From: Deinococcus sp. Marseille-Q6407
GTDB taxonomy: Bacteria > Deinococcota > Deinococci > Deinococcales > Deinococcaceae
Direction: 5' to 3'
Length of the DNA stretch: 64,000 nt
Assembly (NCBI RefSeq): GCF_946848805.1
Contig: NZ_CAMPFU010000003.1
Span: forward strand, 1-64,000
The position numbers and the translations under genes were made by a program. The notes beneath the pieces are model-generated. The model had not been told where the DNA came from and searched no databases. It saw nothing but the letters and a program-made list of their open reading frames with translations. This document shows, one piece after another, positions 38,111 to 49,232 of the stretch (positions are counted from its first letter, which is position 1; every line of letters starts with the position of its first letter).

Positions 38111-38616
38111 TCAGAGCGTTAACCAGTAGCGCTGGATGGGTTTTTTCTGCTGAGGCACCCTGACTTCGCCTTCCAGTACGCCAGCACGCGCTCCAGCCCA
38201 AGCTCCCGCGCTCGTTCCAGAGCCAGCCGTAAGATCAGTGTTCCGTAGCCTCTGCGCTGCTGGCTGGGCCGGATTTCGTAGCCGATGTGACCACCAGACT
38301 CGCGCAAGTGGTCATTGAGCGTATGGCGAAGAGACACGCGGCCCAGATAAGTTTTACCCTCGACCAGCCAGCGGTACTCGCTGTGGACGAAGCCGGCAGG
38401 TGGCTCGGCAGGTGGCTCAAAGCGGGTCAGATGCTGCAATACGCGGTCAAAGTCGGCGCTGATTTCGTCTATGTTCCACGTCAGCGTGTCACCTAGGCCG
38501 CTACCCGTTGCCTGAGCCTCTTGTACAGCTTCCAGAAAAGAGGTTTGATACTGCGCGGAAGGTCTGACCAGTTGAGGCAGGGGCCAGTGGAGTGGAGGCC
38601 GGCCCCGATTCACCAC
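38111..38616 (-). pseudogene. GNAT acetyltransferase gene with 3' deletion and frameshift
   Basis: The frame from 38616 reads a RimJ/RimL-like GNAT protein: YLGRVSLRHTLNDHLRESGGHIGYEIRPSQQRRGYGTLILRLALERARELGLERVLAY. It then runs into KAKSGCLSRKNPSSATG and stops at 38119. In the next frame the same DNA reads LEGEVRVPQQKKPIQRYWLTL and stops at 38111. That is the normal end of this family, where a KPIQRYW motif closes the protein. About 20 residues that usually lie between (the DNxxSRRTIEANGG part, needed for acetyl-CoA binding) are missing. So a deletion of about 60 bp, not a multiple of three, has removed the core. Confidence 0.7.
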
Positions 38617-38692
38617 TGGGCCTAAGCCGCTTCACCATCCCAGGCTGTCGGTCAAGCTGGACAGCGCTACCAACCCGGCCCCGGCGCGGTCC

Positions 38693-38698
38693 TAGAAT
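38693..38698 (+). promoter_or_regulatory. -10 box of leaderless lipB
   Basis: TAGAAT, 7 nt before the GTG at 38706; favours this GTG over the ATG at 38697, which overlaps the box. Confidence 0.6.
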
Positions 38699-38705
38699 GC
38701 CAGGC

Positions 38706-39505
38706 GTGACCCTGACTTCTGTAACCTCTCCGCCGCCCACCGGGGGCCGGCCGTTCGGCGTGCTGGACCTGGGCGCCGTGCCCTACCGCCAGGCCTGGGA
38801 CCTGCAACATCAGCTGCACGAACAGGTGGCGGCGGGCGGCACGCCCACGCTGCTGCTGCTGGAACACCCGCCGGTGCTGACGCTGGGCCGCAAGGCCCGC
38901 GAGGGCGAGAATATTGTGGTCACACGCGAGTATCTGGCCGGGCAAGGCATCGAGGTGCTGGAGGTGGAGCGCGGCGGCGACGTGACCTACCACGGCCCTG
39001 GGCAGCTGGTGGCCTACGCCATTTTTCCGGTGGGGCGGCGGGTGCGCGACTTTCTGCGGCTGCTGGAAGCCGCCACCGTGGCGGCCCTGACCGAGCTGGG
39101 CCTGGCCGACGCCCGCCCCAATCCCGGTTACGCCGGCGTGTATGTCTCGCCGCGCGACGTGAACGGCCTGAGCCGCAACCAGAAAATCGCTTCTATCGGC
39201 GTGGCGGTCAAGCGGAACGTGGCGCTGCACGGCATCGGGCTGAATGTGAGCACCAACCTGCACCACTTCGACCTGATCGTGCCCTGCGGCCTGAGCGACA
39301 CCCAGATGACCAGCGTGCAGCGCGAATACGACTTGCGCGGCCTGGGGCGCAGCGCCAAGATGGACGAAGCCAAACACGCCCTGATCCGCGCTTTCAACGC
39401 TACCTTTCAGGACTACGATTTCAGCCTGCCCGCCGCTTTCCCGTCTCCAGAATCTTCCTCCCAGGGGCCCGCTCAGAAGGGGCCTGCCCAAAAGGAGTCC
39501 TTGCA

Positions 39506-39509
<4 letters not shown>
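38706..39509 (+). CDS. lipB: Octanoyltransferase
   Basis: 267 residues. LipB signatures: [36 protein letters not shown], the catalytic Lys in [10 protein letters not shown] and the catalytic Cys in LIVPCGLSD. It moves octanoate from acyl carrier protein to the lipoyl domains of the 2-oxoacid dehydrogenases and the glycine cleavage H protein. The end is a Ser/Gln/Lys-rich tail outside the fold. The start is the GTG placed 7 nt after TAGAAT. The stop overlaps the lipA ATG by 4 bp. Confidence 0.96.
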
Positions 39510-40525
<1,016 letters not shown>

Positions 40526-40532
40526 TGGCAGG

Positions 40533-40561
40533 TTCCGGCTCTGGCACCCTCAGAGCCGGAA
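40533..40561 (+). terminator. Hairpin after lipA
   Basis: TTCCGGCTCT pairs perfectly with AGAGCCGGAA (loop 9 nt). Only TT follows, so it is a weak intrinsic terminator at best. Confidence 0.55.
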
Positions 40562-40585
40562 TTCTGCGCCGGAGCCGGACAGACA

Positions 40586-40630
40586 TTCCGCCATATTCCC
40601 ACCCACTACACATGGCTATACATGGCGGAA
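40586..40630. repeat. Inverted repeat downstream of lipA
   Basis: TTCCGCCAT and ATGGCGGAA are 27 bp apart, with a further CATGGC copy between. It lies beyond the end of the convergent gene that stops at 40655; role unknown. Confidence 0.4.
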
Positions 40631-40654
40631 CAGGGTATGCGTCTTTCGAGTGCT

Positions 40655-41701
40655 CTAGTAGAACCAGCTGTGCCAGAGCGACTGCGCCCGCTTGAGCGGT
40701 GTCTTGCCGCCGGGCCCGACAACTTCAAAGAGGAAATCGGCGGGCCGCGCATAGGCTGCTTCCATTTGCAGTACGTAACGCCCCGGAGCCAGAGGATGGC
40801 CGTCATCTCCCCGCATGTCCCATAACAGAGGCCCACTCTCTGGAAGCAGATATTCGCCGGGAGGTGTGGGGGGCGGGCCAAAAAATTCAGAGCATCTGTA
40901 GGTTTCGCTGACCGTTTCTGCGCGCAGGCGCACCACTTCTTCGGTATCCAGCCGTACCACACGCCAGGGCGGCACCGGCGCCGGAAAACAGAAGGGCAAG
41001 GAGCGTTCAAACAGCAGCCTCAGACGTATCGGCATCTGTTCGCCTCGCTCCATGAGGCGGGGCGCTAAGATTTCGGCTTCCATTGTCGGGTGTAAATACT
41101 CCAGGGGATAAAGCCCTTCTCCCTGGACAAATCCCACCATCTCATCCGGGATCCCGTAGCTCCGCATAAAGGCGCGGGCCTGCGGGATGCTGGCCGACTG
41201 TTTGAGCGGCACTTGCTCTTCACCGTATGATCCAACCTGAGTTTCTGCCTCCTCCAGCCGATCCAGCACCTGGGTTGCCAGGTAACGCACCTGCAACCTT
41301 TGCAGCAGACTGTACTTCCTGACCTCGAAATGAGGACTCTCCAGATTCATGCCCTGAGCTTGCCAGTCCTTGCCACGGAACCGCAGCGCTGCCCGGTAAG
41401 CGGCCTGTTGCTGCTGCGGGTCGCGGGTATTGGTGTAGATGGTGAGCTGACGTTCCTCATGCGAGTAGCTGGAGCCTGCAAACGCTGGGGCCTCTAAGCA
41501 TTCGCGGCAATTCTCCCGTAGATACTCTGCCGGAAGTGGCAGGTTCGGGAACTGCACTGGCTGTGGCGTGGGGGCCGCAAACGCCGTGCCGGCCTACGCC
41601 CAGATGCGCCGAGTACGCTCCACAGGCTCCGACTGAGTAGCCAGGAAGGCAGCGCCCAGCAAGCAACCGAGCACCAAGTTCACCATCACCAGCCGGAACA
41701 T
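40655..41701 (-). pseudogene. Exported protein gene interrupted by an in-frame TAG
   Basis: An ATG at 41701, placed 6 nt after -10 TACAGT, starts a signal-anchor sequence [21 protein letters not shown] and continues to an in-frame TAG at 41596-41594 (codon 36). The same frame then goes on without a stop for a further 313 codons, from [15 protein letters not shown] to the end at 40655. The downstream part alone could start at a GTG (41557), but no ribosome site or -10 box precedes it. So the simplest reading is a gene of about 350 codons broken by one nonsense change. The mature protein is not recognised; it is rich in Glu and Pro, has Cys pairs near its start and ends HSWFY. Confidence 0.65.
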
Positions 41702-41707
41702 AGCTCC

Positions 41708-41713
41708 ACTGTA
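41708..41713 (-). promoter_or_regulatory. -10 box of the amber-interrupted gene
   Basis: TACAGT, 6 nt before the ATG at 41701. Confidence 0.55.
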
Positions 41714-41751
41714 GCGCGGTGCGTGACTGCCGACTTGCACACAGCACGGCG

Positions 41752-41757
41752 CATAAT
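41752..41757 (+). promoter_or_regulatory. -10 box of the EamA-RimK chimera
   Basis: CATAAT, 7 nt before the ATG at 41765. Confidence 0.55.
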
Positions 41758-41764
41758 CCCTTCT

Positions 41765-42841
41765 ATGAACCGCGACCTGCTCCTGACAGCCCTGGCGCCG
41801 CTGATCTGGGGGACCACCTACCTGCTGACCACCACTTTTGTCAGTGAGCTGCCCGCGCTCCTGCTGGGCACGCTGCGAATCCTGCCGGCCGGGCTGGTGC
41901 TGCTGGCCCTGTCGCGCCGGCTGCCGCCGCCCGGCTGGTGGGGCCGCATCACCGTGCTGGCGGTGCTACGCCAGGCGCTGTTTTTCGTGTTGCTGTACGG
42001 CGCTGCCCTGCATCTGCCTGGCGGCGTGGCAGCCACGGTGGGGGCCAGTAGCGCCATGCTGGTCATTCTGCTGGCCTGGCCGCTGCTGGGCCAGAAACCC
42101 ACCCCACTGAATCTGACCCTGGCCGGCGCCGGGCTGGCCGGTGTGGCCCTGATCAGCCTGAGCGGGGGCGAGCACCTCAGCCTGCTAGGGCTGGCGCTGC
42201 CGCTGGGTTTCGCCCTGACCAACGCGCTGGGCACCGTACTGTTCAGCCGCTGGGGACCGCCGCCCGGCGCCCGCCCACTGGATCAGGTGGCCTGGGAGCT
42301 TACCATCGGCGGGACACTGCTGCTGCCGTTTGCCCTGCCGGCCGCGCCGGCCCTAGCAGGCGTGCCCCCCGGCTGGGGCGCCCTGGCTTTCATGACACTG
42401 GTAGGCACCGCGCTGGCGGCCATTCTGTGGCAGCGCGGGCTCAACCGCCTGCCGGTGCAACAGGTGGGCCTGCTGGCGCCCCTCAGCCCACGCGGCGAGG
42501 TGGTCGCCAGCATGATGCGCAAGGCTGCCGAGGGCGAGTTCCGCTCCAACCTGCACCGGGGCGGCACCGCGCTGCCGGTCAGCCTCAGCGAGGAGGAATG
42601 CTCGACCGCCATTCAGGCCGCCCGGGTGATGGGGCTGGACGTGGCCGGCGTGAACCTGCTGCGCAGCAAAAATGGCCCGGTGGTGATGGAAGTCAATTCC
42701 TCACCGGGCCTGGAAGGCATCGAGCGCAGCAGCGGCGTGGACGTGGCCGACGCCATCATCGCCTACCTGGAAAAGCGCCACGCCGACCGCGAAGGCAAGC
42801 GCAGCGCTGGGCAGTGGAACGCCTCGGATACGGTGCTGTAA
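41765..42841 (+). CDS. Chimera: truncated EamA/DMT transporter joined to the C-terminus of RimK
   Basis: 358 residues. Residues 1-242 are a drug/metabolite transporter of the EamA type with eight hydrophobic segments; the expected last two helices are missing after VGLLAPLSP. At residue about 243 it becomes the C-terminal third of RimK, the ATP-grasp ligase that adds glutamates to ribosomal protein S6: [27 protein letters not shown] and [15 protein letters not shown] are close to E. coli RimK. The ATP-grasp N-terminal and central parts are absent, so neither activity should remain. The join, near 42490, looks like a deletion that fused two genes in frame. The leaderless promoter of the transporter is intact, so the fusion may be expressed. 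Confidence 0.8.
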   Translation: MNRDLLLTALAPLIWGTTYLLTTTFVSELPALLLGTLRILPAGLVLLALSRRLPPPGWWGRITVLAVLRQALFFVLLYGAALHLPGGVAATVGASSAMLVILLAWPLLGQKPTPLNLTLAGAGLAGVALISLSGGEHLSLLGLALPLGFALTNALGTVLFSRWGPPPGARPLDQVAWELTIGGTLLLPFALPAAPALAGVPPGWGALAFMTLVGTALAAILWQRGLNRLPVQQVGLLAPLSPRGEVVASMMRKAAEGEFRSNLHRGGTALPVSLSEEECSTAIQAARVMGLDVAGVNLLRSKNGPVVMEVNSSPGLEGIERSSGVDVADAIIAYLEKRHADREGKRSAGQWNASDTVL

Positions 42842-42864
42842 AGAGCTATGAATTGCACCACTGA

Positions 42865-42895
42865 CCTCCACTCTTTCAGGTATGAAGAGTGGAGG
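42865..42895. terminator. Hairpin between the chimera and the lipoprotein gene
   Basis: CCTCCACTCTT pairs perfectly with AAGAGTGGAGG, loop 9 nt. It lies between convergent genes; no T-run. Confidence 0.55.
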
Positions 42896-42912
42896 CCAGG
42901 GTCCTCTCTAGG

Positions 42913-43236
42913 TCACTTCAAGTCGGGGCAGCTTTTAGCCGCGTTAGCCTTAACCAGTTCCGCTGTGCGCGTGTCTACTTTCTGGATGACATCACGGTTA
43001 TCAATTTCGTTGAGAGCAGCAGCCGGCCAGAAAAGCAAGGTCAGGCCGACATTTTCCTTGCTCAGTCCAGATTTGCTTTCAGCTTCAGCACGGATACGCT
43101 GGAGTTGAGTCAATTCAGTCTTGATCTCAGTACAGCCGAGAGCAGAAACAGGCTTTTCTGTTGCAGCATTGTACTTTGGAGCACAAGAAGTAATGGCCAG
43201 GGCCAGGGCAGAGATCAAGAAGACGGTTTTTTTCAT
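42913..43236 (-). CDS. Small lipoprotein, unknown; AT-richer than neighbours
   Basis: 107 residues starting MKKTVFLISALALAITSC, a signal peptide with lipobox AITSC. The mature part has KYNAATEKPVSALGCTEIKTELTQLQRIRAEAESKSGL, then a hydrophobic segment VGLTLLFWPAAALNEI. GAGG lies before the ATG. By eye its base content is close to half G+C with codons such as AAA, ATT and TTT, unlike the GC-rich genes around, and it has a ribosome site rather than a leaderless promoter. Both point to transfer from outside. It sits just downstream of ribBA, beside the EamA-RimK deletion chimera. Confidence 0.7.
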   Translation of the reverse strand: MKKTVFLISALALAITSCAPKYNAATEKPVSALGCTEIKTELTQLQRIRAEAESKSGLSKENVGLTLLFWPAAALNEIDNRDVIQKVDTRTAELVKANAAKSCPDLK

Positions 43237-43314
43237 AAAATTCCTCTCTGCACATTGCACACTAATTTTTTGCTCACCGCAAGCACATTTGCTCATCAGC
43301 AAACCTTAATGCCT

Positions 43315-44504
<1,190 letters not shown>

Positions 44505-44505
<1 letters not shown>

Positions 44506-45185
44506 CAGGCGTTCTCCTGGGGGGTCATGGTGAGGGGGTCGGTGGGCGGGAGGGCGGCCCGGCGCTGTTCACGGAAGGCCAGCAGTCGGTCCAGATATTT
44601 CGCCATCTGGTCGGCTTCCAGGTTCACGGGGCGGCCCGGCGCCCAGGCGTGTAGGGTGGTCACTTCTAGAGTGTGCGGCACCAGCCAGAGGGTGAATTCG
44701 TTGTCCTGCAGCTCAGGCAGGCTGCCGGCGGGGCCGCCGCTGTCCACGATGGTCAGGCTGACGCCATCCACGGTGATGCTGCCCTTGGGCATCAGGTAGG
44801 GGGCCAGAAACTCGGGCGCACGGACCGTCATCACGTAGGCGCCCTCGGCCGGGCTGACCGACCTGATTTCTCCGACGCCGTCCACATGCCCGCTTACGAT
44901 ATGCCCGCCGAAGCGGTCGCCGGCGCGCATGGCCCGCTCCAGATTGAGAATGTCGCCCGCGTTCCAGTGCGGGGCCGTTTTCGCCAGCGTTTCCTGGCTG
45001 AGGTCCACCCCGAAGGTGCCTTCGTCCCAGCCGGTAACGGTCAGGCAGGTGCCGTTGCAGGCGATGGACTCGCCCAAGTCCAGGTCGGTCCAGGGCTGCT
45101 GCGGCGCGATGCGCAGGCTGACCCCGCCGTTTTTCTGTTCGGAATGGGCCACCCGGCCCAGCTGAGTAATGATTCCGGTAAACAT
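44505..45185 (-). CDS. ribE: Riboflavin synthase alpha chain
   Basis: 226 residues with two similar lumazine-binding halves: [12 protein letters not shown] with [15 protein letters not shown] in the first, and [16 protein letters not shown] with [13 protein letters not shown] in the second. It dismutates two 6,7-dimethyl-8-ribityllumazine to riboflavin. The gene follows ribD by 29 bp and overlaps ribBA by one base. Its substrate is made by RibH, whose gene is not in this window. Confidence 0.97.
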
Positions 45186-45214
45186 CTTTGCTCTCTCTTC
45201 CTTTTGCCTTGCAG

Positions 45215-46345
45215 TCAGCCCATCAGGCCCTGAATGAGAATGTCCTGGCCCAGTTGCTCCACGCTATACACGTTCAGCGGCTGCGCCCCAGCCATCTGGC
45301 GCAGCGGCGCGGCCAGCGGGGGCAGGCCGGCGCCCAGCAGCTTGGGGGCGATAAAAGCGCGCACCTCGTCAATCAGGCCGGCGGCAGCAAAGGCTGAAGC
45401 CAGCGTGGGCCCGCCTTCCAGCAGCAGGGTGGACACGCCCAGGTCGGCCAGGCCGCACAGGGCTTCCTCCAGACTGTCCGCCGGCAGCACTGTCACGCCG
45501 GCAGCGGCCAGTGCGGCAGCATCGGTGCCCGGCGCAGTCACGACCACGGCCCCCTCACCATTGCGCGGTTGCAAGGCGCGGGCGGTCAGCGGCAGGCGAC
45601 CCTGACGGTCGAAAATCACCGGGCGAGGGTCGCGGCCCTCAGGAACGCCGCGGGTGGTCAGCAGCGGGTCGTCGGTCAGGGCAGTGCCCACGCCTACCGC
45701 GATGGCGTCGCACTCGTTGCGCCACCCCATCACGCGGGCGCGGGCAGCCGGGCCGGTCACGGCACCGTTGGCCTCACTGCCGCCGGCGGCGTCCAGGGCG
45801 GCCACTTTGCCGTCCAGCGTCATGGCGTACTTGTAGATGACGTGCGGGCGGCCCCTGAGAATGCGCGAGCGGAAACCGGCCTGCTGGCGCAAAGCTTCGG
45901 CTTCCAGCACGCCGGTCTGCACCGGTATTCCGGCGGCCCGTAACTTGGCGATGCCCTGGCCGTTTACCTGCGGGTTAGGGTCGCCGGCCGCCACCACCAC
46001 CCGCGCCACGCCGGCTGCAATCAGGGCGTCGGCGCAGGGCGGGGTGCGGCCGTAGTGGCTGCACGGTTCCAGCGTCACATAAGCGGTGGCGCCATGTGCC
46101 TGCTCGCCAGCGTCACGCAGCGCGAAGACCTCGGCGTGAGGTTCGCCGGCCCGGGGATGAAACCCCCGGCCGACCACTTCGGCGCCGCCCGCTCCCGGCT
46201 GCACGATGACGCAGCCCACCGGCGGATTGGGACTGGTGCGGCCCAGACCACGCTGGGCTTCGGCCAGGGCCAGGGCCATCATGGCCTCGTCCTGGGCGTC
46301 CGCGCCGGGCGGAGAACGGCGGTGACCTGTCAGTTCATTGTTCAC
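45215..46345 (-). CDS. ribD: Bifunctional riboflavin biosynthesis deaminase/reductase
   Basis: About 376 residues. The deaminase half has the zinc site PHAEVFALRDAG and CSHYGRTPPCADALI and the entry motif GRTSPNPPVGCVIV; the reductase half has RPHVIYKYAMTLDGKVA and LLLEGGPTLASAF. It carries out the second and third steps of riboflavin synthesis. The start is uncertain: a GTG at 46345 lies just after a hairpin downstream of the FMN riboswitch, while an ATG at 46282, nearer to the usual start of the fold, is the alternative. No clear ribosome site is seen for the GTG. Confidence 0.94.
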   Translation of the reverse strand: MNNELTGHRRSPPGADAQDEAMMALALAEAQRGLGRTSPNPPVGCVIVQPGAGGAEVVGRGFHPRAGEPHAEVFALRDAGEQAHGATAYVTLEPCSHYGRTPPCADALIAAGVARVVVAAGDPNPQVNGQGIAKLRAAGIPVQTGVLEAEALRQQAGFRSRILRGRPHVIYKYAMTLDGKVAALDAAGGSEANGAVTGPAARARVMGWRNECDAIAVGVGTALTDDPLLTTRGVPEGRDPRPVIFDRQGRLPLTARALQPRNGEGAVVVTAPGTDAAALAAAGVTVLPADSLEEALCGLADLGVSTLLLEGGPTLASAFAAAGLIDEVRAFIAPKLLGAGLPPLAAPLRQMAGAQPLNVYSVEQLGQDILIQGLMG

Positions 46346-46357
46346 AGCGGCTACGCG

Positions 46358-46378
46358 GCCCGCCGGGGTCTGGCGGGC
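46358..46378 (-). promoter_or_regulatory. Hairpin between FMN riboswitch and ribD start
   Basis: GCCCGCC-AGACCCC-GGCGGGC, 12 nt before the GTG. Without a T-run it is more likely a translation-blocking stem than a terminator; probable expression platform. Confidence 0.55.
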
Positions 46379-46388
46379 TGAGGCGTGT

Positions 46389-46628
<240 letters not shown>

Positions 46629-46723
46629 TCAGTTCCTGGTCCGTGCACGGCCTCCGGTTGTCTCTCCGGGGCCTGGGCCCTGAACTGCTTTTCATCTTAC
46701 TCCCTGCGGCTGCTGACAGATGG

Positions 46724-47272
46724 TCAGCCCCGCCCACTTTGCCCAGGCGCAGGCAGCTCGGTCAGGTACTCGGTCGGCACGGCGTCCACCAGCCACACGC
46801 CGTTGTCCGAGCGGTAAAAAGTGAACCCGGCCGCATGCATCCGGCCCGCGTCCACCGCAAACAGCAGCGGCCAGCCGCGCCGCAGCCCCACGCTGAGGGC
46901 CGTAGCAGTATCGGCGCTGAGGTGGACATGGTGGCGGTTCATGGCTTTCAGCCCCTGGCGGGCAATGCCCACCCGCGCGCCCTGATAGCTGCCGTGATAG
47001 AGCGTGGCAGGCGGCACCTGCGGTTCCAGGCCCAGGTCCACCGGCACGCTGTGGCCCTGATTGGCGCGGATTTTCTGACCGTCTGGGCTGAGGCTGTAGC
47101 GGCCCTTGGCATCGTTCCGCACCACCTGCTCAACCTGCGCGCGCGACACGTTCAGGAAAGCCAGCAGCGGGGCCAGTGGCACCCAGCCGCCGCGCTCCAG
47201 GGTCAGGCCCGCTTCGTGCGGAGCGTGGCGCAGCAGGTAAGCGAGGCGCTTGGAGAGACGCTCGGCGTTCAT
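46724..47272 (-). CDS. kptA: RNA 2'-phosphotransferase (Tpt1/KptA)
   Basis: 182 residues. KptA signatures: SKRLAYLLRHAPHEAGL, the RNA-binding winged-helix part with YSLSPDGQKIRANQGHSVPV, YHGSYQGARVGIARQGL, RHHVHLSAD and MHAAGFTFYRSDNGVWL. Tpt1 moves a 2'-phosphate from RNA to NAD+, giving ADP-ribose 1'',2''-cyclic phosphate. Most bacteria have no tRNA splicing that leaves 2'-phosphates, so its role here is open; RNA repair or RNA end modification are possibilities. The ATG overlaps the stop of the upstream nuclease-like gene as ATGA, so the two are made together. Confidence 0.93.
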   Translation of the reverse strand: MNAERLSKRLAYLLRHAPHEAGLTLERGGWVPLAPLLAFLNVSRAQVEQVVRNDAKGRYSLSPDGQKIRANQGHSVPVDLGLEPQVPPATLYHGSYQGARVGIARQGLKAMNRHHVHLSADTATALSVGLRRGWPLLFAVDAGRMHAAGFTFYRSDNGVWLVDAVPTEYLTELPAPGQSGRG

Positions 47273-48294
47273 ACGGGGCGGTACTGCTGAGCGGGGCGGC
47301 CTTCAGCGTCTTTCCAGACTTCCCAGCCGTTTCGGGCGCCGCCAGCAATTGCTGCCGCTGCGCCGCTGGGCGTTTGATACTCATGGTCTCGCTGAAAAAC
47401 CAGAAAGTCGCCTTCCTGCTTCAGCACTCCACCTTGCAAGAGTTTCTGGCGCGCTTTCTCGATCCCTTCAGCGTATGTCCGCGCCTGCGCGACAGCTTGA
47501 CTGCCAGCCAGTACTGTAAAACGGCCTGTAGTGGAACAGAAACGAGCCTGTGCCTGAGCACCCGAGACTGAAAAGTACAGACAAACCGTGTCAGCGCCGC
47601 TCGGTAGTGACATCCTTCCAGCTTTATTAGCCCCTGTGTCGCCTACCAAGACATCCCGCTCAGCCTCCGTGATCCGGCCCATCTTCACCGCCGCCTCGGC
47701 GGCTTTCTCGAAAGTGGCAATCTCAAATTCGGCCTGGGTCTGCTCCACCACCGGCCGCTTCTCACGGCGAATGCGCGCCTCATCACGCCGCTGTTGTTGC
47801 TGGCTGCGGACTTTCTCTACCGCTGCGGCAAAAGCGTCCGCCGCCCAGACTTCAGCGTCCAGCAGGGTGAAAAAATCAGCGGCGAAGCTGTCGCCTTCCC
47901 CCATTTCGATTTTCAGCGCCACCCGGTCTTCCCACTTGCCGGGCAGATGTTCGCCAATCACCACCCACACCCGGCCGTTGGTCACGATGGCCCAGCGGCT
48001 GCCTTCATTCACGGCGTAGGTGGCGGCCTGCTGGTATTCCTTTGGTCCCACCGTGATTCCCATGCCCTTGATTTCCAGCGCAAACTTGCCCGCGCCGCGC
48101 CGAATCAGAAAGTCGGCGCGGTTGCCGGTGACATTGGTCTCTTCAGGCACCACTTCGGCCGGGTTCCAGATATCGAACCCGGCCGCCTGCAGCAGCCGCA
48201 GGACAATGCACTGGCGGACGACCGCTTCGCCGGGCGGGTCGTCCAGCCATGACTGGATGTGGGCAGTGGCCTGAAGAACAGCGTCGAGGGACAT
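47269..48294 (-). CDS. PD-(D/E)XK (HSDR_N-like) protein with C-terminal DUF4357 domain
   Basis: 341 residues. Residues about 25-125 look like the type I restriction R-subunit N-terminal nuclease fold (HSDR_N_2): ETNVTGNRADFLIR gives the Asp and FALEIKG the E-x-K of the catalytic set, followed by QAATYAVNEGSRWAIVTNGRVW. Residues about 145-215 form a charged helical linker. Residues about 255-341 match DUF4357 (GRFTVLAGSQA, KLLQGGVLKQEGDFLVF, DHEYQTPSGAAAAIAGGARNGWEVWKD), a domain often fused to nucleases. No helicase or methylase accompanies it. The ATG follows -10 TATACT by 7 nt, leaderless. It is first in an operon with kptA. Confidence 0.75.
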   Translation of the reverse strand: MSLDAVLQATAHIQSWLDDPPGEAVVRQCIVLRLLQAAGFDIWNPAEVVPEETNVTGNRADFLIRRGAGKFALEIKGMGITVGPKEYQQAATYAVNEGSRWAIVTNGRVWVVIGEHLPGKWEDRVALKIEMGEGDSFAADFFTLLDAEVWAADAFAAAVEKVRSQQQQRRDEARIRREKRPVVEQTQAEFEIATFEKAAEAAVKMGRITEAERDVLVGDTGANKAGRMSLPSGADTVCLYFSVSGAQAQARFCSTTGRFTVLAGSQAVAQARTYAEGIEKARQKLLQGGVLKQEGDFLVFQRDHEYQTPSGAAAAIAGGARNGWEVWKDAEGRPAQQYRPV

Positions 48295-48301
48295 CGCGGG
48301 C

Positions 48302-48307
48302 AGTATA
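48302..48307 (-). promoter_or_regulatory. -10 box of the nuclease-like/kptA operon
   Basis: TATACT, 7 nt before the ATG at 48294. Confidence 0.65.
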
Positions 48308-48393
48308 ACGGCGCTTCTTGCCTGGGCTTTCAGCCGCTGCCTGCATTCTCGGTGCTCTGGGTTCTCGGTGCTTTTGGCTCTCTGCGTTCCCGC

Positions 48394-49232
48394 TTACTCG
48401 GCCGGCATCATCAGCAGGCCGTAAGCCGGGCCGGCGTTGGCGGTGATCCCGGCGCCCAGCGGGTGTATCCCTCCGTCGCGGGCGTGCAGATAGGTCAGCT
48501 CCTGGCGCAGCAGCGCCGCGCCCTGGTCGCCGCCCGCCGTGTAGACGCAGGTGACTTCTACCGGGCCCTGGCGGGTCTGTTGCTGTTCCAGCGCATATTT
48601 GGACAGTTCACGCAGCACAGCTTTCTGGCCGCGGGCGCGGCCGGCCGACATCATCTGGCCGCTGCGCAGTTCGATCAAAGGGTTCAGGCCCAGCAGGTTG
48701 CCCACAAAGGCGGCCGCCGGGCCGATGCGGCCGTTGATGCGCAGGAATTCCAGCCGCTCCACCGCAAAGAGAAACAGCATCTGGCTTTGCAGCTCGCCCA
48801 GGCGGCTGACAATCTGCATCACGTCGGCGCCCTGATCGGCCCAGCGGGCGGCCCGCAGCGCCTGAGCACCCAGCGCGTAGGACGCGTAGCGCGAGTCCAC
48901 CACCTGCACCCGGCCGCCCAGTTCGCCGGCGGCCCGCACCGCCGCCGCGTAGGTGCCGGTCAGGTCACGGCTGGTCGTGATATGGATGGCCGAATCCGCG
49001 TTCTCCAGCACCCGGCGGTACAGCCCCAGGTACTCCTCGTGGTTGGGGGCGTGGGTCACGGCCGGCTGGCCGCTGGCGCGCACCCGGTCCAGCATCTGCT
49101 GCGGCGTCAGTTCCGAGTTCTCGAACTCCTGACCCCCGTGATGAATGCGGATCGGCATGGTCTGGATGCCGGAAAAACGCAGCTGTTCGGGCGACAGGTC
49201 ACAGGTGGAGTCGGCCAGGATGGGGTGATCAT
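48394..49232 (-). pseudogene. DegV-family fatty-acid-binding protein, frameshifted near its start
   Basis: The long frame reads a DegV protein (VLENADSAIHITTSRDLTGTY, VVDSRYASYALG, FLRINGRIGPAAAFVGNLLGLNPLIELR). An in-frame ATG at 49158 would omit the conserved N-terminus. Upstream, the same frame reads ILADSTCDLSPEQLRFSGIQT, exactly the expected DegV start, but has no start codon. The ATG at 49232, with GAGG 7 nt upstream, is one base out of frame. A fifth C in the run at 49222-49225 would give MITPILADSTCDLSP and restore a 280-residue protein. So either a base was lost in this C-run or the assembly is wrong. DegV proteins bind fatty acids, often for FakA-type kinases; none is in view. Confidence 0.75.

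Noticed and set aside
41457..41747. 96-codon minus-strand ORF over the amber gene's start
   Set aside because: It is out of frame with both the signal sequence and the downstream protein and has no coherent composition.
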